NCBI GenBank assembly: GCA_028279555.1
Contig: JANQNO010000002.1
Location: 310,001-374,000, forward strand
From: Sphingorhabdus sp.
Lineage (GTDB): Bacteria; Pseudomonadota; Alphaproteobacteria; Sphingomonadales; Sphingomonadaceae
DNA: 64,000 bases
Direction: 5' to 3'
The first letter of the stretch is position 1. Every line of letters begins with the position of its first letter. The position numbers and the translations under genes are program-made. Below the pieces are notes generated by a model that was not told the DNA's origin, did not search any database, and saw nothing but the letters and a program-made list of their open reading frames with translations. Shown here piece by piece: positions 18,060 to 27,691 of this stretch.

Positions 18060-18842
18060 TCAAGCCGCGGGTGCTTCTGTAACTTCGGGGACTTTGCCTT
18101 GTTGTACCTGCTGCGCAAAAATGTCCCGCATCAATTGTAGCGAGAAGAGATGGGCATGCATCAACGGCAGCATGCCATTCTGGTTCATTTTCCTCAGCTT
18201 TTCTCCTGTCAATTCGCGCAGTTTGTTCTCGTCGATCATTTTGAAGCCGCGATAGACGAAAGGCTTCTCAACGCCCGTCTGCTGAATCGAGACCTCGCCT
18301 TCCATCAGCAGGTCTTCTTTCTTCAGCTCTTCCATAAAGGCCTGTGTTTGCGCGCCAGCCTGTTCGAAGTCCTCGCAGAATTTGAGAATATTCTTGGTAT
18401 TCTCGGTCGGCTGGTCACCATCGAAAAGCGGCTCCGCATTCTTCTTGTAATTGCCCACAGCTTTCGATGTGGGATCAAAGCAAAGCGACATTTCGTCGCT
18501 ATCGGGCTGCAATCGCGCGAGCAGAAATGGATAGCGGCGCACATAAGCAGGAATGTACACTTGGGTGGTAAACTTGCCCTTGTCGTCCATGAAGATGTTG
18601 ACGCCCTCATTCAATCCCATCAGCGCCAGCGGCACCGGGTTGTCTCCAGCGGAGAAAATGATGGGAAAGTTGCGCGATGCCATCACGAACTCCTCGATCG
18701 TCAAAGGAATAGCATGCGCACCTTCCATGAATTTGGCGTTGTCGATACCGCGTGTGGACCATTTTGCGTGTTCCTTGCTGTTGAGGGGAACCAGGTCCTT
18801 GTAAAACATCGGAAGGGGATTTGCTGTGGGCGCGGTGGCCAT
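18060..18842 (-). CDS. SapC family protein
   Basis: A 260-residue SapC-family protein (named after a Campylobacter S-layer locus), with no signal peptide and mixed alpha/beta character. Recognisable features are FYKDLVPLNSKEHAKW at the N terminus, EFVMASRNFPIIFS, and YVRRYPFLLARL...LCFDP in the middle. Function is unknown. In sphingomonads and caulobacters sapC genes often lie beside TonB receptors and tryptophan-halogenase-like genes; here it stands alone, while a halogenase-like pair is 36 kb away. GGAG precedes the ATG. The sRNA candidate is downstream on the same strand. Confidence 0.85.
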   Translation of the reverse strand: MATAPTANPLPMFYKDLVPLNSKEHAKWSTRGIDNAKFMEGAHAIPLTIEEFVMASRNFPIIFSAGDNPVPLALMGLNEGVNIFMDDKGKFTTQVYIPAYVRRYPFLLARLQPDSDEMSLCFDPTSKAVGNYKKNAEPLFDGDQPTENTKNILKFCEDFEQAGAQTQAFMEELKKEDLLMEGEVSIQQTGVEKPFVYRGFKMIDENKLRELTGEKLRKMNQNGMLPLMHAHLFSLQLMRDIFAQQVQQGKVPEVTEAPAA

Positions 18843-18904
18843 GATCTGAAACTCCGTAGGGTGTGATTCAATTGCTGGCGGCGGCTTTAGGCAGATCGGC
18901 GAAA

Positions 18905-20326
18905 CTAGGCAAGAGGAACAAGCTTTCCGGGGTTCATGATATTGTCCGGATCGAAGGCCGCCTTGATCGCGCGTAGCGCATATAGCCGTGCAGGGTCCGA
19001 CAATCGCCGGAGATCATCGAGCTTGAGCTGGCCTATGCCATGCTCGGCCGAAATCGAGCCGTTATAACTGACGACCCGTTCATAGACATGGCGGCTGATG
19101 TCCTTGCCTTGATCGGCATACCACGCCTGTGCTTCGACAGCGTCGGGTGCTTTAACATGAAAATGGATATTGCCGTCGCCCATATGCCCGAACGCGATCA
19201 CCTGGCTGCCCGGAAAGGCGGCTTCGATTTTTGGCGATTCATCCTCGATAAATCGCGCCATATCTGCCACTGGAACGCTGATGTCATGCTGCATCGCGGG
19301 GCCTTCTGCCCGTTCGGCCTCGGCGATCGAATCGCGAATCTTCCAGAACGCCTCGGCCTGCGTCTCGCTCACGGCCAGCGCTGCGTCCCGCAACAGATCT
19401 ATTTCGCTGGCCTGGGCCAGCAGCCGCTCGGCCAAGGCGGCAGGGGATTCCTGCTCGGCGGAGTCCTGCACAAACTCCATCAGCACATGCCATTTATGCT
19501 CCTGCGCAAGCGGCGACCGCGTTCCATCGATATGTTTGAGGACATTTGTGAGCGCCAGCGCCGGAAGAATTTCAAATCCTTCAAGCGCGCCGCCCGCATT
19601 CTTTTCGACATGGCGGAGCAGGTGATAGGCGGTTTGCGGATTTTCAACACCCGCCCATGCAACGCAGCGATCTTTGAGCGCCGGTACGGTCTTGAGGACG
19701 GCTGCCGTGGTGATGCCTATCGTGCCTTCGGAGCCGATCAAAAGCTCCTTGATATCGAATCCGCGATTATCCTTTTTGAGCGGTGACAGCCCGTCAAAAA
19801 TACTGCAATCGGGCATCACCGCTTCTATGCTTTCGACCAGCGCGCGCATCGTCCCGTGGCGCAGAACCTGCGTGCCGCCGGCATTGGTGGAGACCAGCCC
19901 GCCGATGGTCGCGCTGCCTTTTCCGCCCAGCGTCAGTGGGAACCGCCTCCCATATTTCGCCGCTTCCTCATGCAAATTTTGCAGGATCACGCCAGCCTGG
20001 CAGGTAATATGACCGCTATCCTCGTCAAACCCCGTGATTTTGTTCATCCGGCGCAGCGAGAGCAGTATGGCCTGCCCGCTTTGATCGGGCGTCGCGCCTG
20101 CAACCATGCCGCTATTCCCGCCCTGCGGCACCAGCGCAATCTTTTCCCGCGCGGCGACCTTTACGATTCTGGAAACCTCATCCGTGCTGGAGGGAGACAG
20201 CAGCGCGGCTGCCTTGCCTGTGAAACGCCCGCGCCAATCGGTGAGCCAGGGTTCCATGTCCTCTGGCGAGGTTGTGAAACCTTTGGGTCCGGCAATGGCT
20301 TCGAATTCAGAAAGAGCATTTTGCAT
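18905..20326 (-). CDS. FAD-binding D-2-hydroxyacid dehydrogenase (GlcD/D-lactate dehydrogenase-like)
   Basis: A 473-residue flavoprotein of the FAD-linked oxidase family (FAD_binding_4 plus FAD-oxidase C), expected to oxidise a D-2-hydroxy acid such as D-lactate or D-2-hydroxyglutarate. The FAD-binding segment VPQGGNSGMVAGATP is near residues 69-83, followed by GGLVSTNAGGTQVLRHGTMR and LLIGSEGTIGI. The C-terminal FGHMGDGNIHFH and SAEHGIGQLK carry the metal and substrate histidines. There is no GlcE/GlcF partner, so it is of the single-subunit type. The start at 20326 (MQNALSEFEAI) is preferred over the longer ORF; the upstream ribosome-binding site is weak in either case. Confidence 0.85.
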   Translation of the reverse strand: MQNALSEFEAIAGPKGFTTSPEDMEPWLTDWRGRFTGKAAALLSPSSTDEVSRIVKVAAREKIALVPQGGNSGMVAGATPDQSGQAILLSLRRMNKITGFDEDSGHITCQAGVILQNLHEEAAKYGRRFPLTLGGKGSATIGGLVSTNAGGTQVLRHGTMRALVESIEAVMPDCSIFDGLSPLKKDNRGFDIKELLIGSEGTIGITTAAVLKTVPALKDRCVAWAGVENPQTAYHLLRHVEKNAGGALEGFEILPALALTNVLKHIDGTRSPLAQEHKWHVLMEFVQDSAEQESPAALAERLLAQASEIDLLRDAALAVSETQAEAFWKIRDSIAEAERAEGPAMQHDISVPVADMARFIEDESPKIEAAFPGSQVIAFGHMGDGNIHFHVKAPDAVEAQAWYADQGKDISRHVYERVVSYNGSISAEHGIGQLKLDDLRRLSDPARLYALRAIKAAFDPDNIMNPGKLVPLA

Positions 20327-20464
20327 CTTGTTACATTCCATCGATCAGAATAGCGCAGATTGACAGGCTTCCGCGCAGGCGCTTTACTCCCAAATTCATG
20401 CCATGTTCAATCATTCAGGCTAGTTTGCTACTATAAATTCTCTTTATTTTCCGGATTCGAAAAT

Positions 20465-20965
20465 TTGCGTCTTTTTGCCAGCCTGTTGTTGTTGCTCGCC
20501 GGATTGCTCTCAGCAAGCTATGTCATGACGGCGCAGGCACGGGGCGATCCGCGTCCCGCGGCGGCATCGGTGGTCGAACATTCGCCGCATGGCTGGTTCC
20601 AGGTTCGCGTGCGCCAGCGGGTAGTTGTGCGGGTGCCGAGCCGCGTTCCAAGGCCGCAAGCCGGACGGGTTCCGAAATCGTCGAACCGCTTCAAGGAAAA
20701 GAAGATCGGTAAATGCGTTATGCTGAACCAGATCGTCGCAGCGCGTCCGGGCAGCAGCAAAAACCAGAATCTGGAGCTTGTGACAAAGAGCGGACGTCTC
20801 GTTCGTGCCTATTTGGGCAATGGCTGCCTTGCCCGCGAATTCTATGCCGGGGCCTATATTGAAAAGCCGCTGGACGGGAAACTGTGCATCGACCGGGACC
20901 TTGTCCATGCACGCACAGGGGCCAAATGCGAGATCGACAAATTTCGCCAGCTTGTGCCGCGCTAG
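20465..20965 (+). CDS. Secreted basic protein of unknown function
   Basis: About 166 residues with a leucine-rich signal peptide ending near TAQA, an Arg/Val-rich segment (FQVRVRQRVVVRVPSRVPRP), then a cysteine-containing C-terminal domain (KCVMLNQIVAA, NGCLAREFY, GKLCIDRD, GAKCEID). Four cysteines suggest two disulfides in the periplasm. I do not recognise a named family. The start is uncertain: TTG 20465 gives a clean signal peptide, whereas the ORF track begins at an upstream TTG with no signal-peptide logic. Confidence 0.55.
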   Translation: MRLFASLLLLLAGLLSASYVMTAQARGDPRPAAASVVEHSPHGWFQVRVRQRVVVRVPSRVPRPQAGRVPKSSNRFKEKKIGKCVMLNQIVAARPGSSKNQNLELVTKSGRLVRAYLGNGCLAREFYAGAYIEKPLDGKLCIDRDLVHARTGAKCEIDKFRQLVPR

Positions 20966-21074
20966 GGCAGCCTCATTCGCCGGACATTCCTTGACATTCG
21001 CAGCCTGAGCCCGCAAAGCGCCGCCACTGCATAATCAAGCCATTTGCGTTTCCCATTTTCCGGAACACAGTTGT

Positions 21075-22403
21075 ATGCCCTTTGCCGATCTCGGCCTTTC
21101 AGATGAATTGTTAAAAGCGGTCGGCGAAGCCGGCTATGAGGAGCCGACACCGATCCAGGCTCAGGCGATCCCGCCGATTTTGATGATGAAGGATCTGATC
21201 GGGATCGCGCAGACAGGGACGGGCAAGACCGCCTCTTTTGTTCTGCCGATGATCGATATCTTGTCGCATGGCCGCGCACGGGCGCGGATGCCGCGATCGC
21301 TGATCCTCGAGCCAACCCGTGAACTCGCCGCGCAGGTGGCGGAGAATTTCGACAAATATGGCAAATATACCGGGCTCTCCAAAGCGCTGCTGATTGGCGG
21401 GGTTTCGATGGGCGACCAAGTCAAGGCGCTGGAAAAGGGCGTCGATGTGCTGATCGCAACGCCGGGCCGGCTCATGGATTTGTTCGACCGCGGAAATATC
21501 CTGCTCAATGGGTGCGACTTGCTGGTGATAGACGAGGCCGACCGGATGCTCGATATGGGTTTCATCCCCGATATCGAGCATATCTGCACCAAGCTGCCGG
21601 CGACGCGCCAGACGATGCTGTTCTCGGCAACCATGCCGCCGCCGATTAAGAAGCTCACCGACCGGTTTCTCGACAATCCCAAATATATAGAGGTCGCAAG
21701 GCCGGCCACGGCCAACAAGAATATCGAGCAGCGTATCGTGCATGTCGCGCCCAACCGCAAAAGAGAGTTGCTGCGCAAATTGCTGAAGTCCGAAGAGGTC
21801 GAGACCGGCATCATATTCTGCAATCGCAAGACGACGGTGCGCGAGCTCAACAAGAGCCTGAAACGACACGGCTTTGCGGCAGGTGAGATTCATGGCGATA
21901 TCGATCAGGCGGCCAGACAGGCCGAGCTGAGTGCCTTCAAGAATGGCGATATTAATCTGCTTGTCGCTTCTGATGTCGCAGCGCGCGGGCTCGATATCAA
22001 GGGCGTCAGCCATGTCTTCAATTTCGATGCACCCTGGCATCCCGATGACTATGTCCACCGCATCGGCCGCACCGGCCGGGCAGGGGCGAACGGCAAGGCC
22101 TTCACTTTTGTGACGCGCGCCGATGAAGAGGCGCTGGACAATATCCAGAAGCTGATCGGTTACAAGATCGAGGTGCTTGGCAAGGATGCTGGGTCAAAGA
22201 AGACGGCAAAAGGTGAGGCAGACCGCAAGGCGTCGGAGAAGAAAAAGAAGCAGCCGGTAGAGCGGTCAGACAAACCAAAGCCGGAAAAAGCGCCGAAGTC
22301 CAAGGCGAAAGCTAGGGAGGCACAGGCTAAAGATGAGAGCGATGACGGCGAGGGCTGGAATGGGCCGGTTCCCGGTTTCCTGGGGGCAGGTTTCAAGAAG
22401 TAG
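21075..22403 (+). CDS. rhlE: DEAD-box ATP-dependent RNA helicase, RhlE-like
   Basis: A 442-residue RNA helicase. It has the Q motif PTPIQAQAIP, motif I AQTGTGKT (45-52), PTRELA, TPGRLMD, VIDEADRMLDMGF, SAT, and in the second RecA domain ARGLDIKGV and HRIGRTGR. The C-terminal 70 residues are lysine-, alanine- and glutamate-rich and probably disordered, as in RhlE proteins that act on ribosome assembly or mRNA decay. Assignment to RhlE and not another DEAD-box branch rests on overall sequence. The 3' end overlaps the convergent GNAT gene by 11 bases. Confidence 0.9.
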   Translation: MPFADLGLSDELLKAVGEAGYEEPTPIQAQAIPPILMMKDLIGIAQTGTGKTASFVLPMIDILSHGRARARMPRSLILEPTRELAAQVAENFDKYGKYTGLSKALLIGGVSMGDQVKALEKGVDVLIATPGRLMDLFDRGNILLNGCDLLVIDEADRMLDMGFIPDIEHICTKLPATRQTMLFSATMPPPIKKLTDRFLDNPKYIEVARPATANKNIEQRIVHVAPNRKRELLRKLLKSEEVETGIIFCNRKTTVRELNKSLKRHGFAAGEIHGDIDQAARQAELSAFKNGDINLLVASDVAARGLDIKGVSHVFNFDAPWHPDDYVHRIGRTGRAGANGKAFTFVTRADEEALDNIQKLIGYKIEVLGKDAGSKKTAKGEADRKASEKKKKQPVERSDKPKPEKAPKSKAKAREAQAKDESDDGEGWNGPVPGFLGAGFKK

Positions 22404-22866
22404 CCTGCTCTTGAAGCGCATATCTGAGGAACGGCAATTTGCGGCCTGGCACTGTGGCCGAGGCTCTTTCGCCAATCCGTTTCGCGCCCATGCGCAGATA
22501 GAATTTTTCTGCACCCGGGTCCGCCTCGATCAGAAGCACTTCCGCGCCCAGCTCGCGGCACCGCTTTGCGGACCATTCGAACAGAAGGCGTCCTGCACCT
22601 AGCCCCATATATGTCGGATCGACGAAAAGCTTTTCGAGTGACCCTTCCTGCCTGTCGACCGCTATCTCGGCAACACCGACCGGTCGCCCACCATCGAAGG
22701 CGGCCATAAGATTGCCCGACGCTATCATATCCGCGCTGACGGTCAGTTCGGGCTCCCAAATCTGCATATATTTCTCAGGATATCCCCAATGCGCCTTCGA
22801 GCGCAGGCAGATCGATGTCAGAGCTTCCGCCATATCTGTATCCGGGACTGCAATCTGGATCTTCAC
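22393..22866 (-). CDS. GNAT family N-acetyltransferase
   Basis: A 157-residue GCN5-related acetyltransferase. The acetyl-CoA-binding motif A is seen in LEKLFVDPTYMGLGAGRLLFEW, followed by LLIEADPGAEKFYLRMGAKRIGE, the usual motif B region. The N-terminal half contains an aromatic segment (SKAHWGYPEKYMQIWEPELTV) common in a sphingomonad subgroup. Substrate is unknown. The start is GTG 22866 with a G-rich upstream stretch. It is followed after 11 bases by the amidohydrolase gene region but read in the same direction, so they may share a transcript. Confidence 0.82.
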   Translation of the reverse strand: MKIQIAVPDTDMAEALTSICLRSKAHWGYPEKYMQIWEPELTVSADMIASGNLMAAFDGGRPVGVAEIAVDRQEGSLEKLFVDPTYMGLGAGRLLFEWSAKRCRELGAEVLLIEADPGAEKFYLRMGAKRIGERASATVPGRKLPFLRYALQEQATS

Positions 22867-22877
22867 TGCCCCAAAAC

Positions 22878-24578
22878 CTACCTTCCGATTGGCTCAGTTC
22901 GGTCGGTGTCAGCGCTTGTTGCCTTGTCCTTCTGAAAGACGGGGCGGCCCCCAACCCATGTCTCATGGACTGTCGTTCGGCGAATGGCGCTCGGGCTTGC
23001 CAGCAAGGGATCGGTATCGATTAGGAGAAAATCGGCCCGTTTGCCGGGCGTGAGCGATCCGATCTTGGCCTCAGCAAATGCAGCATGGGCCCCGCCAATC
23101 GTAAAACCGGCAAGCGCCTGCTCGCGCGTCACCCGTTCTTCTGGCCGCCATCCGCCGAAGGGCTGCCCCTTGGCATCTTCGCGCGTGATCGCGGTCGCAA
23201 TACCGGCGAAGGGATCGGCGCTTTCCACCGGCACATCCGACCCGAAGGCCAATCTGCCGCCAGCCTTCAGGATGCTGTTCCAGGCATAAGCGCCCTCCAG
23301 CCGCTCCGGCCCCAGCCGCGCTTCGGCCATGACCCGGTCCGAAGTCTGGTGGACCGGCTGCATGGATGAGATAATGCCATGCTTGCCGAGCCGCAGCAGA
23401 TCGGCAGGATCGACGATCTGGACATGCTCTATCCGCCAGCGCCGGTCCCCTGGGAAGGTCTCAGCCAGATCCTCGATTGCGCCGATGGCATCCGCATTGG
23501 CCGCATCGCCGATCGCATGGATGGCCGTCTGGAACTGATCCATCGAGGCGCGCACCATCGTGTTGCGCAATTCGGCATAGCTTAAAAGACGCAGGCCGGT
23601 TTCGCCTGGCGCGTCGGTGTAGGGCTGTTTGAGCCAGGCCCCGCGGCTGCCGAGCGCGCCATCGAGGAAGATTTTTACGCCACCAAGACGCAGCTTGTCA
23701 TCATAGAGCCAGGGCGTCGGGCGCGGCCCGGCAATCATCTCCATCTGTTCGATCCCGGCGGCATAGGCGAAGATCCGAATGGACAGCCATCCTGCATCGC
23801 CGGCGCGGCGGTAGCTTTGCCAATCCTCGATGCTTGTCCCCATGTCGGCAATTGCGGTGATGCCCTGTGACAGCAAGATTTCCTGCGCCTTGGCGAGCGC
23901 GATATCGCGGTCGGCAGCGCGCGGTTTTGGCACATGCTTGCCAACAAGCTCGGCGGCTGCATCGACAAATATACCGCTGGGTTCGCCCGCCAGCACAATG
24001 ATCTTTCCGCCCGGTGGCGATTGGGTTTTTGCCGTTAACCCGGCAATTTCCATCGCCTTGAAATTGGCCCAGCTGGCATGGCCATCGACGCGGCCCAGCC
24101 AGATCGGCCTGCCCGCCGCGGCCTGCTTGATGGCGGGTGTTTCCAGATCGCCAGCATTGGGGAAGCGGCCAAGCGCCCATTTCTCCTGATTCCATCCGCT
24201 ACCGATGATCCAGCGCCGGTCCGGATATTCTGCGGCATAGGCAGCGATAGCCGCCTGGGCCTCGGCGAGGCTGTTTGTTGCCGACAAATCGAGCGTCAAC
24301 GCCTGAAAGCCCATGGCCATGACATGGCCATGGGCATCGATCAGCCCCGGTATCATGGTCTTGCCTTTGCCATCGGTCCGGAAATCCAGCTGTCCGGGCA
24401 GCTTTTCGTTGCCTGTGATCAGCTTGCTGACCTTGCCCTCCCGGTCGATCAATATGCCCGAGAAACGGATGACATTGCCTTCCTCGTCGAGCGTGATGCC
24501 ATTCACATTTTCGATCAGCCCGTCGGCAAGCAGGGGAGACGCTGCCGCAAGCGCGGCCAGTGCGACTATCTTCTTCAT
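22878..24578 (-). CDS. YtcJ-like secreted amidohydrolase
   Basis: A 566-residue metal-dependent hydrolase of the amidohydrolase_3 (YtcJ) group with a signal peptide (about residues 1-19), so it likely acts in the periplasm. The metal motif is GLIDAHGHV (His83, His85). Later features are GGVKIFLDGALGSRGAW, AIHAIGDAAN, WRIEHVQIV and AFGSDVPVESADPF, covering the remaining metal ligands. The substrate is not predictable. Its ATG overlaps the stop codon of the upstream dehydrogenase gene (ATGA), so the two are translationally coupled. Confidence 0.87.
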   Translation of the reverse strand: MKKIVALAALAAASPLLADGLIENVNGITLDEEGNVIRFSGILIDREGKVSKLITGNEKLPGQLDFRTDGKGKTMIPGLIDAHGHVMAMGFQALTLDLSATNSLAEAQAAIAAYAAEYPDRRWIIGSGWNQEKWALGRFPNAGDLETPAIKQAAAGRPIWLGRVDGHASWANFKAMEIAGLTAKTQSPPGGKIIVLAGEPSGIFVDAAAELVGKHVPKPRAADRDIALAKAQEILLSQGITAIADMGTSIEDWQSYRRAGDAGWLSIRIFAYAAGIEQMEMIAGPRPTPWLYDDKLRLGGVKIFLDGALGSRGAWLKQPYTDAPGETGLRLLSYAELRNTMVRASMDQFQTAIHAIGDAANADAIGAIEDLAETFPGDRRWRIEHVQIVDPADLLRLGKHGIISSMQPVHQTSDRVMAEARLGPERLEGAYAWNSILKAGGRLAFGSDVPVESADPFAGIATAITREDAKGQPFGGWRPEERVTREQALAGFTIGGAHAAFAEAKIGSLTPGKRADFLLIDTDPLLASPSAIRRTTVHETWVGGRPVFQKDKATSADTDRTEPIGR

Positions 24579-25444
24579 CTTTTCGGCAATCTCCGGATCA
24601 ACGAACTGGTATCCTGCCGCTGACCGCCCATAAACTGAATATCGGAATAATATTGATCGACCATCGCGGCGAGCGGAATTGATGCGCCATTGGCCCGCGC
24701 TTCTTCCAGTGCCAGACCCAGATCCTTTCGCATCCAGTCCACGGCAAAGCCGAAATCGAACTCTCCCTTGGCCATCGTATCCCAGCGGTTATCCATCTGC
24801 CAGCTTTGCGCCGCACCGCCCGAAATGGCCTCGAATACCTTGTCCAGATCGACTTCGGCACATTGCGCAAAATGCAGCGCTTCTGACAGCCCCTGCAGCA
24901 CGCCCGCAATGGCGATCTGGTTGACCATCTTTGTCGTCTGGCCAGCACCGGCACTGCCCACATGCACCATCCGCGCGGCATAATTCTGCATCAACGGTTC
25001 GGCAGCGGCAAAGGCGTCAGTGGTTCCGCCGCACATGATCGATAGCTTGCCATTTTCTGCGCCGGCCTGGCCGCCGGAGACCGGCGCGTCGAGAACATGA
25101 ATACCATGCGACTTGCCCTCGACGGCGAGCTGCCGCGCGATGCGCGCCGACACAGTTGTGTGGTCTAAAAAGAGCGTGCCCTTTGCCATCGCGGCAAACG
25201 CGCCTTCGCGGCCAAGCGTAATGGTCGCAAGATCGTCGTCTGTGCCGACGCAGCTGATAGCGGCCTCGGCCCCTGCGGCTGCCTCAGCCGGGGATTCAGC
25301 CACCTTGCCGCCATGCTTTTCCGCCCATTTTTCGGCCTTTGAAGCGGTCCGGTTGTAGACGACCAGATCATGTCCAGCTGCTTTCAGGTGGCCAGCCATT
25401 GGGCCACCCATCACGCCCAGTCCGATAAATGCAATCCTCGCCAT
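24575..25444 (-). CDS. 3-hydroxyisobutyrate dehydrogenase-like NAD(P)-dependent beta-hydroxyacid dehydrogenase
   Basis: A 289-residue enzyme with an N-terminal Rossmann fold (GLGVMGGPMAGHL, residues 7-19) and a helical C-terminal domain. The DAPVSGGQAGAENGKLSIM substrate segment and GQTTKMVNQ with the catalytic lysine are intact. Such enzymes reversibly oxidise beta-hydroxy acids (3-hydroxyisobutyrate, tartronate semialdehyde and others); which one is not clear. The start MARIAFIGLG at 25444 is favoured over the ATG 30 bases upstream because it begins the Rossmann strand. Confidence 0.88.
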   Translation of the reverse strand: MARIAFIGLGVMGGPMAGHLKAAGHDLVVYNRTASKAEKWAEKHGGKVAESPAEAAAGAEAAISCVGTDDDLATITLGREGAFAAMAKGTLFLDHTTVSARIARQLAVEGKSHGIHVLDAPVSGGQAGAENGKLSIMCGGTTDAFAAAEPLMQNYAARMVHVGSAGAGQTTKMVNQIAIAGVLQGLSEALHFAQCAEVDLDKVFEAISGGAAQSWQMDNRWDTMAKGEFDFGFAVDWMRKDLGLALEEARANGASIPLAAMVDQYYSDIQFMGGQRQDTSSLIRRLPKR

Positions 25445-25503
25445 ATTCGCGCTATCCCTATCCTGTGTTTGCATGATTGGCCAGATGGGTTAGGGCATTT
25501 CGC

Positions 25504-26724
25504 ATGAGCGATCTTCTGAGCCTGGAACATATCCGCGCGGCGCATGACCGGGTGCGCGATGCGATCATCGCAACCCCGACGCTGCACAGCAAGACCCTGT
25601 CGGAACTGGCGGGCGCGGAGATTTGGCTCAAATTCGAAAATCTCCAATTTACCGCTGCATACAAGGAGCGCGGCGCGCTCAACGCATTGCTATTGCTCAG
25701 GGAAGAGCAACGAAAACGCGGCGTGATAGCGGCATCGGCGGGGAATCATGCGCAGGGATTGAGCTATCATGGAACCCGGCTTGGCGTGCCTGTGACGATT
25801 GTCATGCCGGTGCCCACACCATCGGTCAAAATCATGCAAACCGAAAGCGTTGGCGGCACAGTCGTGCTTCACGGCGAGACTTTCGATGAAGCCTACGCCC
25901 ATGCGCGCGAGCTTGAAGAGCAGCAGGGGCTGACCTTCGTGCATCCTTTTGACGATCCCGATGTTGCTGCAGGGCAGGGGACCGTTGCGCTCGAAATGCT
26001 GGAGGCGGCTCCAGAACTTGATTGCCTGGTCATTCCGATCGGTGGCGGCGGGCTCATGTCCGGGATGGGCACGGCGGCTCGCGCCCTCAAGCCGGGCATC
26101 GAACTAATCGGCGTAGAGGCCGAGCTGTTTCCGTCGATGTATGCGCGCCTCAATGGCAAAGACATGCCGTGTGCCGGGGACACGCTAGCCGAAGGCATCG
26201 CCGTCAAGGAGCCGGGGAAATTTACCTCCCAAGTGATTGAGGAACTGCTCGGCGAAATTTTGCTGGTGTCCGAAGGTCAGCTTGAAAGCGCGGTGAGCTT
26301 GCTTTTGCAGATAGAAAAGACCGTCGTAGAGGGTGCCGGCGCGGCCGGGCTTGCAGCGGTACTGGCCCACCGGGAGAAATTTGCAGGCAAAAAGGTCGGC
26401 ACGGTGCTGTGTGGCGGCAACATCGATACGCGGCTACTCGCAAATGTTCTGCTGCGCGATCTGGCAAGATCCGGCCGGCTGGCACGGCTGCGACTCACTT
26501 TGCAGGACAGGCCGGGCGCGCTCTTCAAGGTTATGCGTCTGTTCAATGAGCATCAGGTCAATATCATCGAAATCTACCACCAGCGGATATTTACCACGCT
26601 TCCGGCCAAGGGCCTGATCACCGACATCGAATGCGAAGCGCGCGATGCCGGGCAGCTTGACGGGCTCATTGCCGCGCTTTCGGGCGCAGGCTATGCGGTC
26701 GAGAAGGTCGAGTTGAACCGGTAA
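25504..26724 (+). CDS. ilvA: Threonine ammonia-lyase (threonine dehydratase) with ACT domain
   Basis: A 406-residue PLP enzyme converting L-threonine to 2-oxobutyrate and ammonia, the first step of isoleucine synthesis. PLP Lys54 lies in FTAAYKERGALNALL, followed by ASAGNHAQGLSYH and the phosphate-binding VIPIGGGGLMSG. A C-terminal ACT-like domain (about residues 325-405; RLRLTLQDRPGALFKVMRLFNEHQVNIIEI) suggests allosteric control. The short single-ACT form is like TdcB/IlvA hybrids common in Alphaproteobacteria. Start ATG 25504 (MSDLLSLEHI) is chosen over the ORF-track start. It is divergent from the dehydrogenase gene. Confidence 0.9.
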   Translation: MSDLLSLEHIRAAHDRVRDAIIATPTLHSKTLSELAGAEIWLKFENLQFTAAYKERGALNALLLLREEQRKRGVIAASAGNHAQGLSYHGTRLGVPVTIVMPVPTPSVKIMQTESVGGTVVLHGETFDEAYAHARELEEQQGLTFVHPFDDPDVAAGQGTVALEMLEAAPELDCLVIPIGGGGLMSGMGTAARALKPGIELIGVEAELFPSMYARLNGKDMPCAGDTLAEGIAVKEPGKFTSQVIEELLGEILLVSEGQLESAVSLLLQIEKTVVEGAGAAGLAAVLAHREKFAGKKVGTVLCGGNIDTRLLANVLLRDLARSGRLARLRLTLQDRPGALFKVMRLFNEHQVNIIEIYHQRIFTTLPAKGLITDIECEARDAGQLDGLIAALSGAGYAVEKVELNR

Positions 26725-26876
26725 CCTGCTGGCCGGATCGCCAGTTGACATGCCGAGCGGCCCACAAATTTTCGTGGTAAACACCCTTTTCACAATGACG
26801 ATGCTGAGTCATAATGGAGGCTTGTTCTTGAAGCAGATTCTCGCGCGCCAACAGGCAGCGCCAATACGGATGGACG

Positions 26877-27614
26877 ATGACGGCACCGGTTAGATTTCCC
26901 CGCTTTTTTGTGACCAATCCGTCACCTTGCCCCTATTTGCCGGGCAAGACCGAGCGCAAAGTCTTCACAGAACTGAATGGAACACATGCGACGGAATTGA
27001 ACGATGCGCTCAGTCGTATCGGCTTTCGCCGTAGTCAGAATGTCGCCTACCGGCCCAGCTGTATCGACTGCAAGGCTTGCGTTTCTGTGCGCGTATTGTG
27101 CCAGGAATTTGAGCCAAGCGCCTCGCAGCGGCGAATTCTGCGCCGCAATAGCGATTTGGAAGTCAATGACTGCCGTCCCTGGTCAACCTCCGAACAGTAT
27201 GAGTTGCTGCGCCGTTACTTGCGCCAGCGTCATCCTAATGGTGGCATGACCAATATGGACGAGATGGACTATGCCGACATGATCGAGCAATCGCCGGTCA
27301 ACAGCCGGGTGGTGGAGTATCGTGGGCCCTCCCAATCATCGCGGCCCGGCCAGTTGCTCGGGGCTTGCCTGACGGATCATCAGGGCGATGGCCTTTCGAT
27401 GATATACAGCTTCTATGATGCCGAGGCCGAAGGGCGCCCGGGACTTGGTAATTTCATCATCATGGACCATATTTTGCGGGCGCGTGATGCGGGCCTTCCC
27501 TATGTTTATCTCGGCTATTGGGTAGATGGATCGCCGCGCATGCAATACAAGACGCGCTACCGGCCGATCGAGAGGCTTGGACCCGATGGATGGGAGCGCT
27601 TCGCCCCAGCCTGA
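26877..27614 (+). CDS. bpt: Aspartate/glutamate leucyltransferase (N-end rule; arginyltransferase family)
   Basis: A 245-residue aminoacyl-tRNA-protein transferase of the Bpt/ATE1 family, which adds leucine (or arginine) to N-terminal Asp or Glu and so marks proteins for ClpAP degradation. Key features are [32 protein letters not shown] with its cysteine cluster, [13 protein letters not shown] and [24 protein letters not shown]. Length matches bacterial Bpt. A 152-base region with no gene precedes it and an intrinsic terminator follows. Confidence 0.9.
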   Translation: MTAPVRFPRFFVTNPSPCPYLPGKTERKVFTELNGTHATELNDALSRIGFRRSQNVAYRPSCIDCKACVSVRVLCQEFEPSASQRRILRRNSDLEVNDCRPWSTSEQYELLRRYLRQRHPNGGMTNMDEMDYADMIEQSPVNSRVVEYRGPSQSSRPGQLLGACLTDHQGDGLSMIYSFYDAEAEGRPGLGNFIIMDHILRARDAGLPYVYLGYWVDGSPRMQYKTRYRPIERLGPDGWERFAPA

Positions 27615-27646
27615 GCCGCTCGTCTTCAAACCCTATGCGAAAAAAA

Positions 27647-27674
27647 AGCCCCGCCGGTTGGCAGGGCTCTTTTT
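27647..27674. terminator. Bidirectional intrinsic terminator
   Basis: AGCCCCGCC-GGTT-GGCAGGGCT forms a GC-rich stem with one mismatch, flanked by seven As on the left and five Ts on the right. It can terminate both bpt and the convergent RcnB-like gene. Confidence 0.8.
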
Positions 27675-27691
27675 GTCTGATGGCTATTCTA